From positions 54,335,636 to 54,399,635 of the forward strand of contig NC_081414.1 in the NCBI RefSeq assembly GCF_030272615.1: 64,000 bases of DNA, written 5' to 3'. This document shows, piece by piece, positions 22,413 through 32,340 of this stretch (position 1 is its first letter; the number at the start of each line of letters is the position of its first letter). Both the position numbers and the translations under genes were made by a program. The notes under the pieces were generated by a model, which made no database searches, had not been told where the DNA came from, and saw only the letters and a program-made list of their open reading frames with translations. The stretch is from Cryptomeria japonica (taxonomy: Eukaryota; Streptophyta; Pinopsida; Cupressales; Cupressaceae).

Positions 22413-24447
22413 ATATCGCCCTTTGGCATTGATGGCAAACTAGATGTAAAAAATATATATGTACCAAGAAATGCCAAACAAGTCTCCCCCTATGGAAGAC
22501 AACCAACAATCTCTCACATATAGCTCTGAATATCAATATCTCTCCCCTTTTGAATAATATCTTTGTAAAGTTTTGAATTTCTTTTTCATATTACTATCTC
22601 TCCCCCTTTGACATCAATGCCAAAAATCCGACAAAAATATCAAAGAAAAAACATAAGCCTCTGAATCTCAAAGCTAACTACTCCCCCTGAGCAGTAGCAT
22701 CCCACATCAATGTCGGAATAAATAGTATCTCTGATAATGCATGTCGAACTGATACCGAACCACATCAATCAAATCTCTATCGAAGGGGCAGAAACCCCCA
22801 ATCTGTCTCTCAAGTACTTTGTTCTTTAGTGTTCACATAAACTAGTTTAACTTCATTTGCCTCCACCTTCTCCTTCAAAAAGTTATACTTAATAGATATG
22901 TGCTTTGTCTTAGAGTGAAATATCAGATTCTTTGATATATCAATAGCAAGAGAGTTATCACTGTGAATAACTATCGATGCATCACAATCCACCTTTATAT
23001 CCTTCAACATTTTCTTCATCCATAAAACTTGTGTACAATTAGTAGCAACAACAACATACTCAGCTTCAACAGTAGATAAAGAAGTACATGACTATTTCTT
23101 ACTGATTCATGAAACCAACTTCTTTCCAGGATAGAAAGCTCCACCGGAAGTACATTTCCAGTCATCAACATCTCACGCCTAGCCAACATCTGTATATACA
23201 CATAAAGTAAAGTTATCATCCTTAGGGTACCATAAGCCATATTTTGATGTACCTTGCAAGTATCTAAAATTCCTTTTCACCCATATCATGATTTACTCTA
23301 GGATCACTTTGAAATCTTGAAACAATACAAACAACATTCATAATGTCTGGCGTAGTCTGAGTCAAATAAAGTAGGCCTCCAATCATAGATTTGTATCTTG
23401 TAGGATTTAACGATGCAAAAACATCTTTCCTTGTCAATTTCTCACTTGTAACCATAGGTGTACTTACTAGTTTAGAATCTCCCATACCAAATTTCTTGAA
23501 CAATTCCTTAGCATATTTAGTTTGACGGATAAAACTACCTTTATTAGTCTGAGTAATCTGCAAACCTAAAAAAAAATTCATCTCACCAGTCATAGACATC
23601 TCAAATTATTTCTCCATATTCTTCGAAAATTCTATGCATAATTTATCTTCACCTCCAAAAATAATATCATCAACAAATACTTCAACAATCAGTATATCAT
23701 TATTAGTGATTTTATAATATAAATTACTGTCAGAACTGCCCTTAGTAAAACCAAGCTTCAAAAGATATTTATCCAACCTTGCATACCAAGCTCTAGGTGC
23801 TTGTTTCAATCCATATAAATCTTTCCTTAACTTTCAAACCATATCAGTATCATCTGATAGTGAAAAACCCTCAAGTTGCTCAATATAAACTTCTTCATCA
23901 AGATACCCATTCAAGAATGCACATTTAACATCCATTTGATAAACCTTGTAGTTTTTATAAGCTACATAGGCAATAATTAATCTTCCAGCTTCAAACCTAG
24001 CTACCAGTGCAAAATTTTCTCTATAATCAATTCCTTCCTTCTAAGAATATCCTTTACAAACCAATATAGCCTTGTTCCTTATAACTTAACCATCCTCATT
24101 CAATTTATTCCTAAAAACCCATTTAGTTCCAATAACATTTTTATTTTTAGGCTAGGGAACCAAAGTCCATGTGTTATTTTTCTCAATCTGATATATTTCT
24201 TCTTCCATAGCTTTTAACCAAAATTCATCTTTACATGCCTCAATTACTGATACTAGTTCAACTTGTCAAATTAAACATACCTCATTCTTCTTCTTGTCAT
24301 CACTCCATTGCTCTTATCCCCAATGATTTGATCTTTAGAATGATTCAATCTCACATACATAGGAGTCTTCTAACTCTCTGTTCCTCTTCCCTGTTCTTCA
24401 ATTACTATAAAATTATCTGATGTTGTTGGAGTAACTGGTTCAACTCT
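22413..24447 (-). pseudogene. copia-2 reverse transcriptase and RNase H, heavily broken
   Basis: Legible pieces, from RT to C-terminus: KQAPRAWYARLDKYLLKLGF and FVDDIIFGGEDKLC (23606-23809, catalytic FVDD); MSMTGEMNFFLGLQITQTNK and RYKSMIGGLLYLTQTTPDIM (23264-23599); HSKTKHISIKYNFLKEKVEA (22810-23019). They fall in different frames, so there are frameshifts between them as well as stops. The region 24000-24240 reads as RT N-terminus in broken form. 22413-22800 is the 3' untranslated part before the purine tract, with several CTCCCCCTTTGACATC-like runs. Confidence 0.85.
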
Positions 24448-25011
24448 CTATTCCAGTAAAGGTGCTACCAGTTCAGATATAATCATTTCCACTACTAGTT
24501 CTTTCTCATAAACTCTGATTTGACTTTTTCTCAGCTCATCTACTTTGACATTAGCACTCTCCACAATTCTCTGCAGTCTCTTCTTATAACATCTATATGC
24601 TTTTCTTTCATTATAATAACCAAGAAATATGTCTTCATCACATCTAGGATCAAATTTCCCAATAGTATCATCTCTCCTAATATAACATTTTCTACCAAAA
24701 ATTCTGAAATACTTAACTGTAGGTGTATTGCCAAACCATAATTCATAAGGTGTCTTATCGGTTTCTCCTTTGATATGTACTTTTTTTAATGTATAAACCA
24801 ATGTACTCACTCCTTCTCTCCAGTAGATATGAGGTATATTTGCTTGCATCATCATTGTTCTAATAGTATCCAATATAGTTCTATTGTTCCTTTCCACAAC
24901 TCCATTTTGTTGAGGTGTCTGGGGAGTAGAAAATTGTCTTCTTATACCATGCTTATCACAAAAGCTATTAAACTCACCAAATGTGAATTCTCCACCATGA
25001 TCTGATCTCAA
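24448..25011 (-). pseudogene. copia-2 integrase C-terminal half
   Basis: Open for 187 codons. It shows RSDHGGEFTFGEFNSFCDKH, then TPQTPQQNGVVERNNRTILD, the copia integrase signature carrying the second catalytic Asp and the Glu (PQQNGVVER). The target-joining part follows (YELWFGNTPTVKYFRIFGRK, FLGYYNERKAYRCY). The N-terminal HHCC zinc site and first Asp are missing because of the internal deletion just upstream. Confidence 0.9.
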
Positions 25012-25782
25012 ACATTTAATCTTTAATCATGTCTCAGTTTCCACTTTAGCCTTAAAGATTTTAAACTTTTTAAAGGTCCAAATTCCTCAAGCTCAAAAGG
25101 AGATAGTTTCCCAACCAGAGTATGTCTATTGACAGATGTATTAGCCATTATTATCAGCTCATTAATAGCAGTAGCCTTTATTTTGTAAGCCGGTGGTAGG
25201 GCTCTCAATACTTTGGAAACAATTTTATCTTCCCTCAGACTTCCACCACAACATTGAACTCCCATAGCAATCTCATTTAGTCTTTCCATGAATGCAGTTT
25301 TCCTTTCATCTTCTTCCATCTTTAAGTTCTCATATCTCACCCAGTAACCATCAATTTTAGCAATCTTCACTATAGGGTCACCTTCATTAAGAGTCTACAA
25401 CTTATCCCATATAGCCTTTCCAGATGATTTGTCTATTAATCCCATGATTTGCTGATCAAAAAGTGCACACAAGAGGGCTTCTCTTGCTCTACAATCATTC
25501 TCAAGCTCCTTGTCCATGTTATCCGTAGGATGGTTTCTAGATCCCAGATTATAGGGTGTGACACCATTCTATGTGACCTCCCAAATCTCCTTTCCAAGAC
25601 ATCTCAGAAGAGTCTCCATCCGAATCTTCCATATTGTATCTAGTTTGTTCCTTGAAGCCTCAGTATATCCCTTCGAAAGATAGCTCTACAAGAAGTGGAT
25701 GAACTTAAACTGTTAGTCACCATAGGATCTTCCTCAAGTGGTTAATCTTTCATGCAGAGAGGACCAAATCTTTGATGCCAAT
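25012..25782 (-). pseudogene. gag: copia-2 gag, C-terminally truncated, and leader
   Basis: The 25023-25370 block reads WVRYENLKMEEDERKTAFME and VSKVLRALPPAYKIKATAIN, the UBN2-type gag middle part, ending LRLKWKLRHD at the deletion junction. Further upstream (25370-25760) the N-terminal gag is present in broken form, up to the primer site TTGGCATCAAAGATTTGG (minus strand, 25764-25782). The zinc knuckle and protease are absent. Confidence 0.8.
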
Positions 25783-26991
25783 TGTTAGACAATTCAAATA
25801 ACCGAAAGACAACTGAGAGGGAGGGGGGTGAATCAGTTGTCACAGATTACCGGAAGCATTAACAATTTAAAACATTAATACCAGAACCAAAAACAATAAT
25901 ATCGGAATAGAAGATAATCAAATTAAGCATAAACAGTAATCACAAAATAAATACCATCTACATGACACCAACATTTGTACATGGAAAACCCAGTAAAGGG
26001 AAAAATCATGCTGGGAAGCCTACCCACAGTTAGATAATACTTCTACAGTAAGTATGTGAATTACAATGAAGGGGCCTACACTTGCAGGAAGGCCAAAAGC
26101 CTAGAGCACATTGCTCATCACAAAAAGAGCCTCACTGACTACATATAAATCCATACTACAATCTAGAGAAGTGTTGAACTGCGAAAGATAGCATCTCCTA
26201 TGCCTGAGTACAGTTTCGGTTAAGCTCAATACCGGAGGACTAAATCCTCTTACACAAACCCAATTCGATCTCCAATGATCAACCAAATCCTCTACTTGCA
26301 TGATATTATATTATTCACACATTACATTTGTTGACCATGACCTCTTACAATAACCATGATGATCTACAGTGAGATCTTACATCTATTTATACAAACCCTC
26401 AACCATAAATAATAAGGTCGGCTACCAGACAATAAACCAATTACATAATTACAAACCATGTCGGCCTTAGAACAAACAAATAATATCCAACACATAAGAC
26501 ATCCTAAAAATACAATAATAGGTCCTATCCACATGTTACATTAATGCCAGTCCATGACCTAGATCAACCGGGACCAAGTATAGGTCCACACGCTTCAATA
26601 GTGATCTCCAAACACCAATTCTTGAACATGATCACCAACAACATCCTGAAACTCCATCAGAAGCCTTACCAGCACCAATTATGAAATTAATCAAAGATCT
26701 CCACCAAAAGCTCTACTGGTGAAACCCTTGCCGGAACCAAAAACCAATCTTCTAAGCAAGCTAGATAACATCCAATCACTAGACCAAATATAAGTATGAG
26801 TATCATGAATGGGTCAATTCTATCATCAAATTATACATGAGCCTACCGAATCATGTCGGATCCAAGTTAACCAGAAACCACTCATCCTACCGAGACCACA
26901 AGGGTGTCGGTAAAGCATCCAAATGGATAGTGTTGACATCAATGACAAAACATCAATGCAACACTTAATTAATTCCACCAAATAGCCAACA
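25783..26991 (-). repeat. 5' LTR of copia-2
   Basis: About 1,209 bp. It begins TGTTAGACAATTC and ends AGCCAACA (+ orientation). Minus-strand TATAAATAG at 26383-26391. Starts of both copia LTRs in this window share an AGAGGG(G)nTGAATCA motif next to the terminus although the LTR bodies differ. Confidence 0.88.
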
Positions 26992-27200
26992 CATTCAAGA
27001 CCTCATCCTATATTTATGGTAGGCAGCCTACAACAACTTCAAGTATGAGGAGCCCTATCCTCATTTTGTGGAGTTCAGGTCCCTTTCTTCTCTCCTATTT
27101 ATGTACACCTTTTTTCATCTATTCAGTATGTCGATTATGCTCATTCTCGGTTCAATCTTGTACTTGATTTATCTTCATTAGATCTTGGATGGATTTTACA
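26992..27200 (+). repeat. Right part of the split 5' LTR of the small LTR element
   Basis: Continues the match to the 3' LTR (CCTCATCCTATATTTATG...GGATTTTACA) after the copia-2 interruption. It ends with CA directly before the primer site. Confidence 0.9.
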
Positions 27201-27214
27201 TGGTATCAAAGCTC
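27201..27214 (+). promoter_or_regulatory. Primer-binding site (initiator tRNA-Met type)
   Basis: TGGTATCAAAGCTC immediately after the LTR end; the canonical plant site is TGGTATCAGAGC, so one mismatch. Confidence 0.85.
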
Positions 27215-28913
27215 CTTTGAAGTATTTCAAGCCATAGACCGAATTTAGCATTCCTTGAACTATTTTGAGGTAATTTCGTGTTCCACATAGAGCAACGTAG
27301 AAGAGGTGGGAAGCAAAAAGCAGGGGACATGGTTCCATCAACCCATTCTTCTACCTCACAAGGCTCCATCGACTCAATCGGGTCGCTCACACAGTCAACG
27401 GCCTCCATTCAACCCCTTCACAGTGAGTATTGGTTTAAAAATTGTGATGACCGTCAAATTAAATGATGGCTATAAGGGAACTATTCAAGTGTCATCTGTG
27501 TTGTTTTTGATGACCTAAGAAACTCGGGGGGTGATGTCATGGAAAAAAGGGGGGGATCTTTTTAGCCCTTGGTTCTTTCCAACCAAAGGGGGCTTACTCT
27601 AGGTTTTTTTTGGCAAATTTTCTTAAGACTAGAAATTATTTTTTTATATTGGAATTTTTTTTTAGGAGGTTCATTTTTGTAATTACTTTGCTAATAAATT
27701 TTGCTAGGCAACTCAAAATTGAGTTTCGTTTGTTACAAAAGTGCATGTTTTTCTCCGTGAATCCACCAAGAACACTATCGCACTCAATTAGAAATTACCA
27801 ATTTCAATTCTTCTTTCGGGATTTGGTTACACAACACTCCTTCTATAAAGTGCCAAAATCAAGGAAAAATCCATTCTAAATACGTAGTCAGATGTCAAGT
27901 GCACTCAATTATAAAGTGTCACTTTAAGAGGGGAAATTAGGCTAGAGTGTTCAAAATCACTCTTAATGCACTAAAGTACCACTTTAAAAAATAACAACTG
28001 AGTATCAAGAAGTGTAAATTGTAGCACTTCATCACCAAAAAGAAGGCAAAATATACAAGACTTATTGTAGTTGGCAAAGTTGGAAACTTTGACTGCACCT
28101 TCATCTTTTTGCATTTCACATTTGGTGATTGGTGAGGGGGACAATCATAATGCAAATTCAAAGCCTAGTATCAACTCTTGACTCAGCTTAGTTGGTTCTA
28201 CATAGCAAGAAAAATTGAACTCTACCTGATCTCTTTGTTGTAAAACACTCATATAGTGTCAGTTATTGAAAGTAAAATATAAACAATGATTTATAAAGTG
28301 TAGTGGGGAGGTTGCAACATTGCAACTTGAATCGCATGGCTCCTACCTCATTCGAATGTGCTCACATGCACATCCTTTCTTCATTTATTTTACTTACTTC
28401 AATCAGTTTTCCCAAAATCTACTCTAGAAATTCTACAACAAAACTATGTGTGGCTTATCTGCTCTATCTGCCAATTATGCCTTTGGAGTAAATGCAATGC
28501 ACCATATCTACTCTATTTGCCAATTATGCCTCTAGAGCAAGTGCAATGCATGGAGCCAAATGGAAGTTAAAGATGAAGAATTAGGAGGATCACAAGAAAA
28601 GGAAAAGTTTGAACTTTCGACATGCATCAAGAGTTCTACATATATGTATCAGAATCGACATCGACATCATCATCTTCCAGAGGGGCTCTCTAGTTCTCTC
28701 TCTCTTTCTATTTTCTCTCGTTTGGAGGATAGTTTTTTCCCACTAGATTTTCTATCTTACTATGTTTATGAGAGTTTTATTTGTACATGAATACCTTATT
28801 AGGCTTCATGGCTGGGACTCATTTTCATTTGCATTGTACATGGGTACCTCACCAGGCTAGTAACCGAGACCCATTTTTTAATTTTACTCACCTAAGCTAT
28901 TCTTAAGGGGGGG
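27215..28913 (+). other. Internal region of the small LTR element, gag remnant plus unknown sequence
   Basis: A short copia-like gag start is legible around 27440-27475 (VKLNDG, compare the usual VKLxDxNYxxW). Then the sequence diverges and no pol domain follows. The words CACTCAATTATAAAGTGTCACTTTAA and CACTAAAGTACCACTTTAAAA near 27902-27990 are related. A 46-bp tandem pair lies at 28457-28502 and 28506-28552. A purine tract AAGGGGGGG ends at 28913. Confidence 0.6.
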
Positions 28914-29232
28914 TGTTAGTGTATATTCTTATACATATAGGCATTAAGCCTAGTTAGGTGTCACTTGAAACATACTCTCACGAGGTGTCAAGTTAGTTGA
29001 GAGTCTAGTAGAGGTGTCGACTCACTCCAATACCTCATCCTATATTTATGATAGGCAACCCACCAGAACTCCAAGTATGAGGAGTCCTATCCATATTTTG
29101 TGGAGTTCAGGTGCCTTTCTTCTCTCCTATTTATGTACACCTTTTCTCATCTATTCAGTAGGTCGATTATGCTCATTCTTGATTCAATCTTGTGCTTGAT
29201 TTATCTTCATTAGATCTTGGTTGGATTTTATA
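28914..29232 (+). repeat. 3' LTR of the small LTR element
   Basis: TGTTAGTGTATATTC...GGATTTTATA, 319 bp. The 5' LTR ends ...TTTTACA, so the terminal CA has become TA here. The uninterrupted copy shows where copia-2 entered the 5' LTR. Confidence 0.9.
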
Positions 29233-29309
29233 GTGTTAGTAACAGTGTCCTATTGGACCTCAATCAAATATTTTGTATATGATATTTCTCTCTATATTTA
29301 ATATTAACA
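29233..29309 (+). other. Inferred 3' terminus of the nested LINE
   Basis: 77 bases ending ATTTAATATTAACA just before the second copy of the 19-base duplication. It has no coding content. It is assigned to the LINE because it is bounded by the small LTR element on one side and the LINE target duplication on the other. Confidence 0.5.
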
Positions 29310-29328
29310 AAAAATGATTTGTAAAGAT
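29310..29328. repeat. Right target-site duplication of the nested LINE
   Basis: AAAAATGATTTGTAAAGAT, identical to 10881-10899. What follows (CCATGTCAAGAGTC...) would be the original continuation of the DNA left of 10881. Confidence 0.7.
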
Positions 29329-30305
29329 CCATGTCAAGAGTCATACTAGCAAAAAAGATTATTATATTAATTATTTTACATTTAAATAACTACCAAAATT
29401 AATTTGATGATTTTTTATTTAAAAATAATTATCTAATTTAAATGTAATAAATTTTATTTATTTTTATGTGAAAATATTTATCACTTTAAATTTTGTATTA
29501 AAGAGCACATATTAATTACACGTAAGGTATATTACACTCACATAATGGATGCAAAAAACTCTGTAAACAAAAACTCGAAGCATTAAATTTGACATCCCTC
29601 TTGGATGTCATCCTCCCACTTCAACAGTTTTTTGCTTTTATTTTTTTCATTCACCAATATAATAATATAATAATAATGTAGTCTTATTAGATTTTTTTTA
29701 TTTTGTCAAGAGTTTATTAAAAGTGTAATAAAATAATAATAATAATTTTGTATGAATTTTGTTTCTTTTTTAAAGATATAGAATATAGAAATATATTAAT
29801 AAGAATATGTTAAAAACTAATAAAATAATTATATCTTATGATAAATTAATATTAATTACAATATCATAATATAATAATGATTGAATATTAATTATAATAT
29901 AATATTTTTAAAAATAAAATAATGAAAAAAATATGATTCAAGACTCTTGGAAGAGTCTCAAGTGGTAGATATAGTGGGCCTCATCTTTCAGTGTACTTTA
30001 CCTATATTCCTCTAAAAATAGGTATGATAGTTTAATGAAAGAATATTAATTTCATTAGAAAAATATTAGTTTAAAGAACATTTCTAATCTTGTATTGACT
30101 CTAATAAAAAAATATCTCTATATCTTTTAAATATATCTAATTTTCTATAATTTTAAAGCCTATTTTATCACTACAATAATACATCACTTTTTCAATTAGA
30201 ATAAACTTATGTCACTTAAAACTAAAATTAATAAAAAATGTTAGATAGGCTCGACTGCCACCCTTTAACCTTAAGTTTAGGTTGAACAGAAAGAATCCTA
30301 AAAAT
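29329..30305. other. AT-rich DNA, nothing recognised
   Basis: Very AT-rich, with TAATAATAATA and ATTATAATAT words and no coding signal on either strand. Confidence 0.4.
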
Positions 30306-31058
30306 ACTTTACATCTGAACATTGAGGAAGGGATTGCCATAATCCTTCCTAATTATATGCTAATCCTTCTACAACTACACCATTTCGCCTGATAAAACAC
30401 AAATAATCTCCCACAACAACAAAATCCCCATAAACTATGTCAAAGTAGCGAGGGAGAGACATCGGTGGCCTTGTTGCAAACTCTCTCCACTTCCAAACCA
30501 ACTCATCTTTCTCCTCCTCAAACAATTCCAACATAATCATACTTTCTAACGGATCCTTATTCACTACTACCACTAGAACCGACCATCCATTTGCACCCAT
30601 GAATAATCTACGCACATTATCATCTTCAACAATGTGACGGGGCAATGCAGCTACAGGCTTAATGAAAGCACTTCGAATGTTGTACCCCACAATAGTTATA
30701 GGCAACTGTGCGCTAACGAATAGAACGCCATTGCACGTAACCATTTTACATTGATATATTGCGAAGTCTTTTTCCTCTGAAAGCTCAAACTTCATCCTCC
30801 ATGAATTTTGAAAATAACGATAAACTTGGATGAAATATTTCGGATGTCATAGAAGGATCCCAACTTGGCTACCAAATAGGGCTCATCACCGCTTTCTCCC
30901 TGCACAATCCCAAGTAACGTCCCTTTCACATCAATTTCTATTTTTGCATAATCTTTCGTAACAGGATTGCAAACATATAAATCTGGAGTTTCTAGTAAAA
31001 CTATACCCAGCTCTGAACTTGAAAAACCCCACTGCTCTCCCTCTTCTTCTCCCTCCAT
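30306..31058 (-). pseudogene. F-box-type protein C-terminal (kelch/FBA-like) pseudogene, copy A
   Basis: Minus strand from ATG at 31058 (MEGEEEGEQWGFSSSELG). Legible blocks: ELGIVLLETPDLYVCNPVTK, then YLVAKLGSFYD, FIVIFKIHGG, CKMVTCNGVLFVSAQLP, KDELVWKWREFATRPPMSLP, RYFDIVYGDFVVVGDYLCFI, ending near LWQSLPQC. This is the pattern of plant F-box proteins with an associated C-terminal beta-propeller-like domain that binds substrates for SCF ubiquitin ligases; the F-box itself is absent. A one-base register change at about 30790-30795 separates two frames (an ATGA overlap), and a TAG at 30349-30351 ends the frame before the last homologous residues. A paralogue lies at 58450-59736. Its ATGGAGGGAGAA start matches, but about 200 bases present in B are missing here. 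Confidence 0.78.
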
Positions 31059-31275
31059 TATTATCGCATTGAAGGTTTTGAAACTATTTATTGTGTATCA
31101 ACGATAGATCACCTTAATAATTGTTTGACATGGACAGTTGTGGTTTCTTTTCGTTGTGTCATTTCAACAATTCTTTTGCAATTGTTTATAGCAACCTTTC
31201 TCTGTATCTATGTTGCTGTTTAGATTGAATAAAATCATCACCCAGATTTTCATCTTCACTCTTGTATCAGAGCAC
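31059..31275 (+). other. Possible LTR scar with primer-binding site
   Basis: TTGTATCAGAGCACC at 31262 resembles the plant initiator-tRNA primer site TGGTATCAGAGCA (11 of 13). The 200 bases before it look like an R-U5 region (TGTATCTATGTTGCTG, GAATAAAATCATCAC). I find no second copy of this LTR in the window. Confidence 0.45.
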
Positions 31276-32049
31276 CATTTATTCATGTTCTTACCCAGAG
31301 TTTGTTTAAGACGTGAAAGAAGTATGATTCAGGAATGATAGGCCAGTGCAAGAGAGAATAGGAGGCTGAAATATTATTATAATTGAAAGAAACACTCACA
31401 ATATATAGCTGAGAGAGACTGCAGAAACACTCACAACACACCGATAAAAATAATGTTCAACTGAGAGAGATTGCGGAAAATTGCATATGAAAAACATGAA
31501 TCATAATTACAATAACAGTAAATTGTTTTATAGATAATTTTTTTCTTATAAATAGAAAAAACATAAAGCTTAAAACTATAAACTAAGCTTATCATAGTAG
31601 TTTGTAAACTGCTGACTCAAAAGAAAAAGAACTAAAAAAAGAGTTCTCTTCACTGCGTAGACATCAGTGGTAACAATGAATAAAACTAAAACAAAATTAC
31701 TTTATTAAAAGGCAGAGATATGCTCTCCACCGTAGCTTGATTCAGAGGCATGGTTACCCATTGAGTTTATAGGATGCAAGTAAAAGACAACATGGCTAGA
31801 GGTGAAAGTAGAATACTGTTGTTTGAACAAAATTGTTGCTATTTGGCATTATAGAAAAGGAGATGTATGAAAACTTTGGTGTGCAGATAATTTCTCGCCC
31901 AGGGGTCGAAGCATAAGACACTACTAGCCACCAAAAATGTAGGGGGTTTGTATCGTTTGATACCCATCTTCGCTCCTTTGCCTTTGGCGCACTCTCCAAA
32001 GTTGTAGAGTTTCCTTTGTGGTTGCACTATCACCGAGGACCGAATTATT
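31276..32049. other. Unrecognised DNA
   Basis: No gene seen. A loose tandem pair of AAACACTCACAA...CTGAGAGAGA(C/T)TGC lies at about 31385-31475. The region near 31880-32030 is less AT-rich, but its ORFs have no recognisable domain. Confidence 0.35.
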
Positions 32050-32340
32050 ATGAATTAAACTTAAGAATTAAGGTTACTAGATTATTATGACCTTAATCTC
32101 AACCTCAATTGAATCTTAAGTTTAAGTCTAACCTCAAGTGTTATCTTAGAACCCCAACCTTAACCTTATTTAATATAACTGTAACCATCATTGATAAAAT
32201 CCCAACACTAATCAAATCTTAATTTTAATCTTAATTGAACACAATCTTAATAGTTCCATAAGACAAATTGAAACCTAATCCTAACCTTAACATCAACCTT
32301 AACCCTAAACCTAACCCCAAGGTCTATCTTATAACCTCAA
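32050..32340. repeat. Degenerate telomere-like CCTAA/CCTTAA repeats
   Basis: CCTTAATCTCAACC, CCCCAACCTTAACC, CCTAATCCTAACCTTAAC and AACCCTAAACCTAACCCC follow one another; the last holds one exact plant telomere unit (CCCTAAA). Best preserved at 32274-32325. It is too degenerate to be a chromosome end. Confidence 0.65.

Larger units (their letters stand above)
21233..26991 (-). mobile_element. Second Ty1/copia element (copia-2), minus strand, internally deleted
   Basis: LTRs at 21233-22412 and 25783-26991, with gag and pol between on the minus strand. It sits inside the 5' LTR of the small LTR element: removing it restores a continuous match to that element's 3' LTR. Flanks are ...GACACATTTT on the left and CATTCAAG on the right, so a CATT(T/C) duplication is likely but imperfect. 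Gag runs almost directly into the middle of integrase near 25015, showing loss of knuckle, protease and integrase N-terminus. Confidence 0.9.
21096..29232 (+). mobile_element. Small gutted LTR retrotransposon, its 5' LTR split by copia-2
   Basis: The 5' LTR is in two pieces, 21096-21232 and 26992-27200 (346 bp joined). The 3' LTR is 28914-29232 (319 bp). Both begin TGTTAGTGTATATTC and share GAGAGTCTAGTAGAGGTGT and GAGTTCAGGT.CCTTTCTTCTC blocks. A primer site TGGTATCAAAGCT follows the 5' LTR at 27201, and a G-run purine tract ends at 28913. The internal part is only 1.7 kb with no pol, so it depended on a relative. I find no clean 5-bp target duplication (GTTAT on the left, GTGTT on the right). 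Confidence 0.88.

Noticed and set aside
27937-28161. 74-codon minus-strand ORF in the small LTR element
   Set aside because: No family match that I recognise, AT-driven composition, interior of a decayed element.
29233-29243. A clean 5-bp target duplication for the small LTR element
   Set aside because: GTTAT on the left and GTGTT on the right do not match well; a GTTAG word nearby would need two extra bases at the LTR end.
32274-32325. A true telomere
   Set aside because: Units are degenerate and embedded in ordinary AT-rich DNA on both sides.
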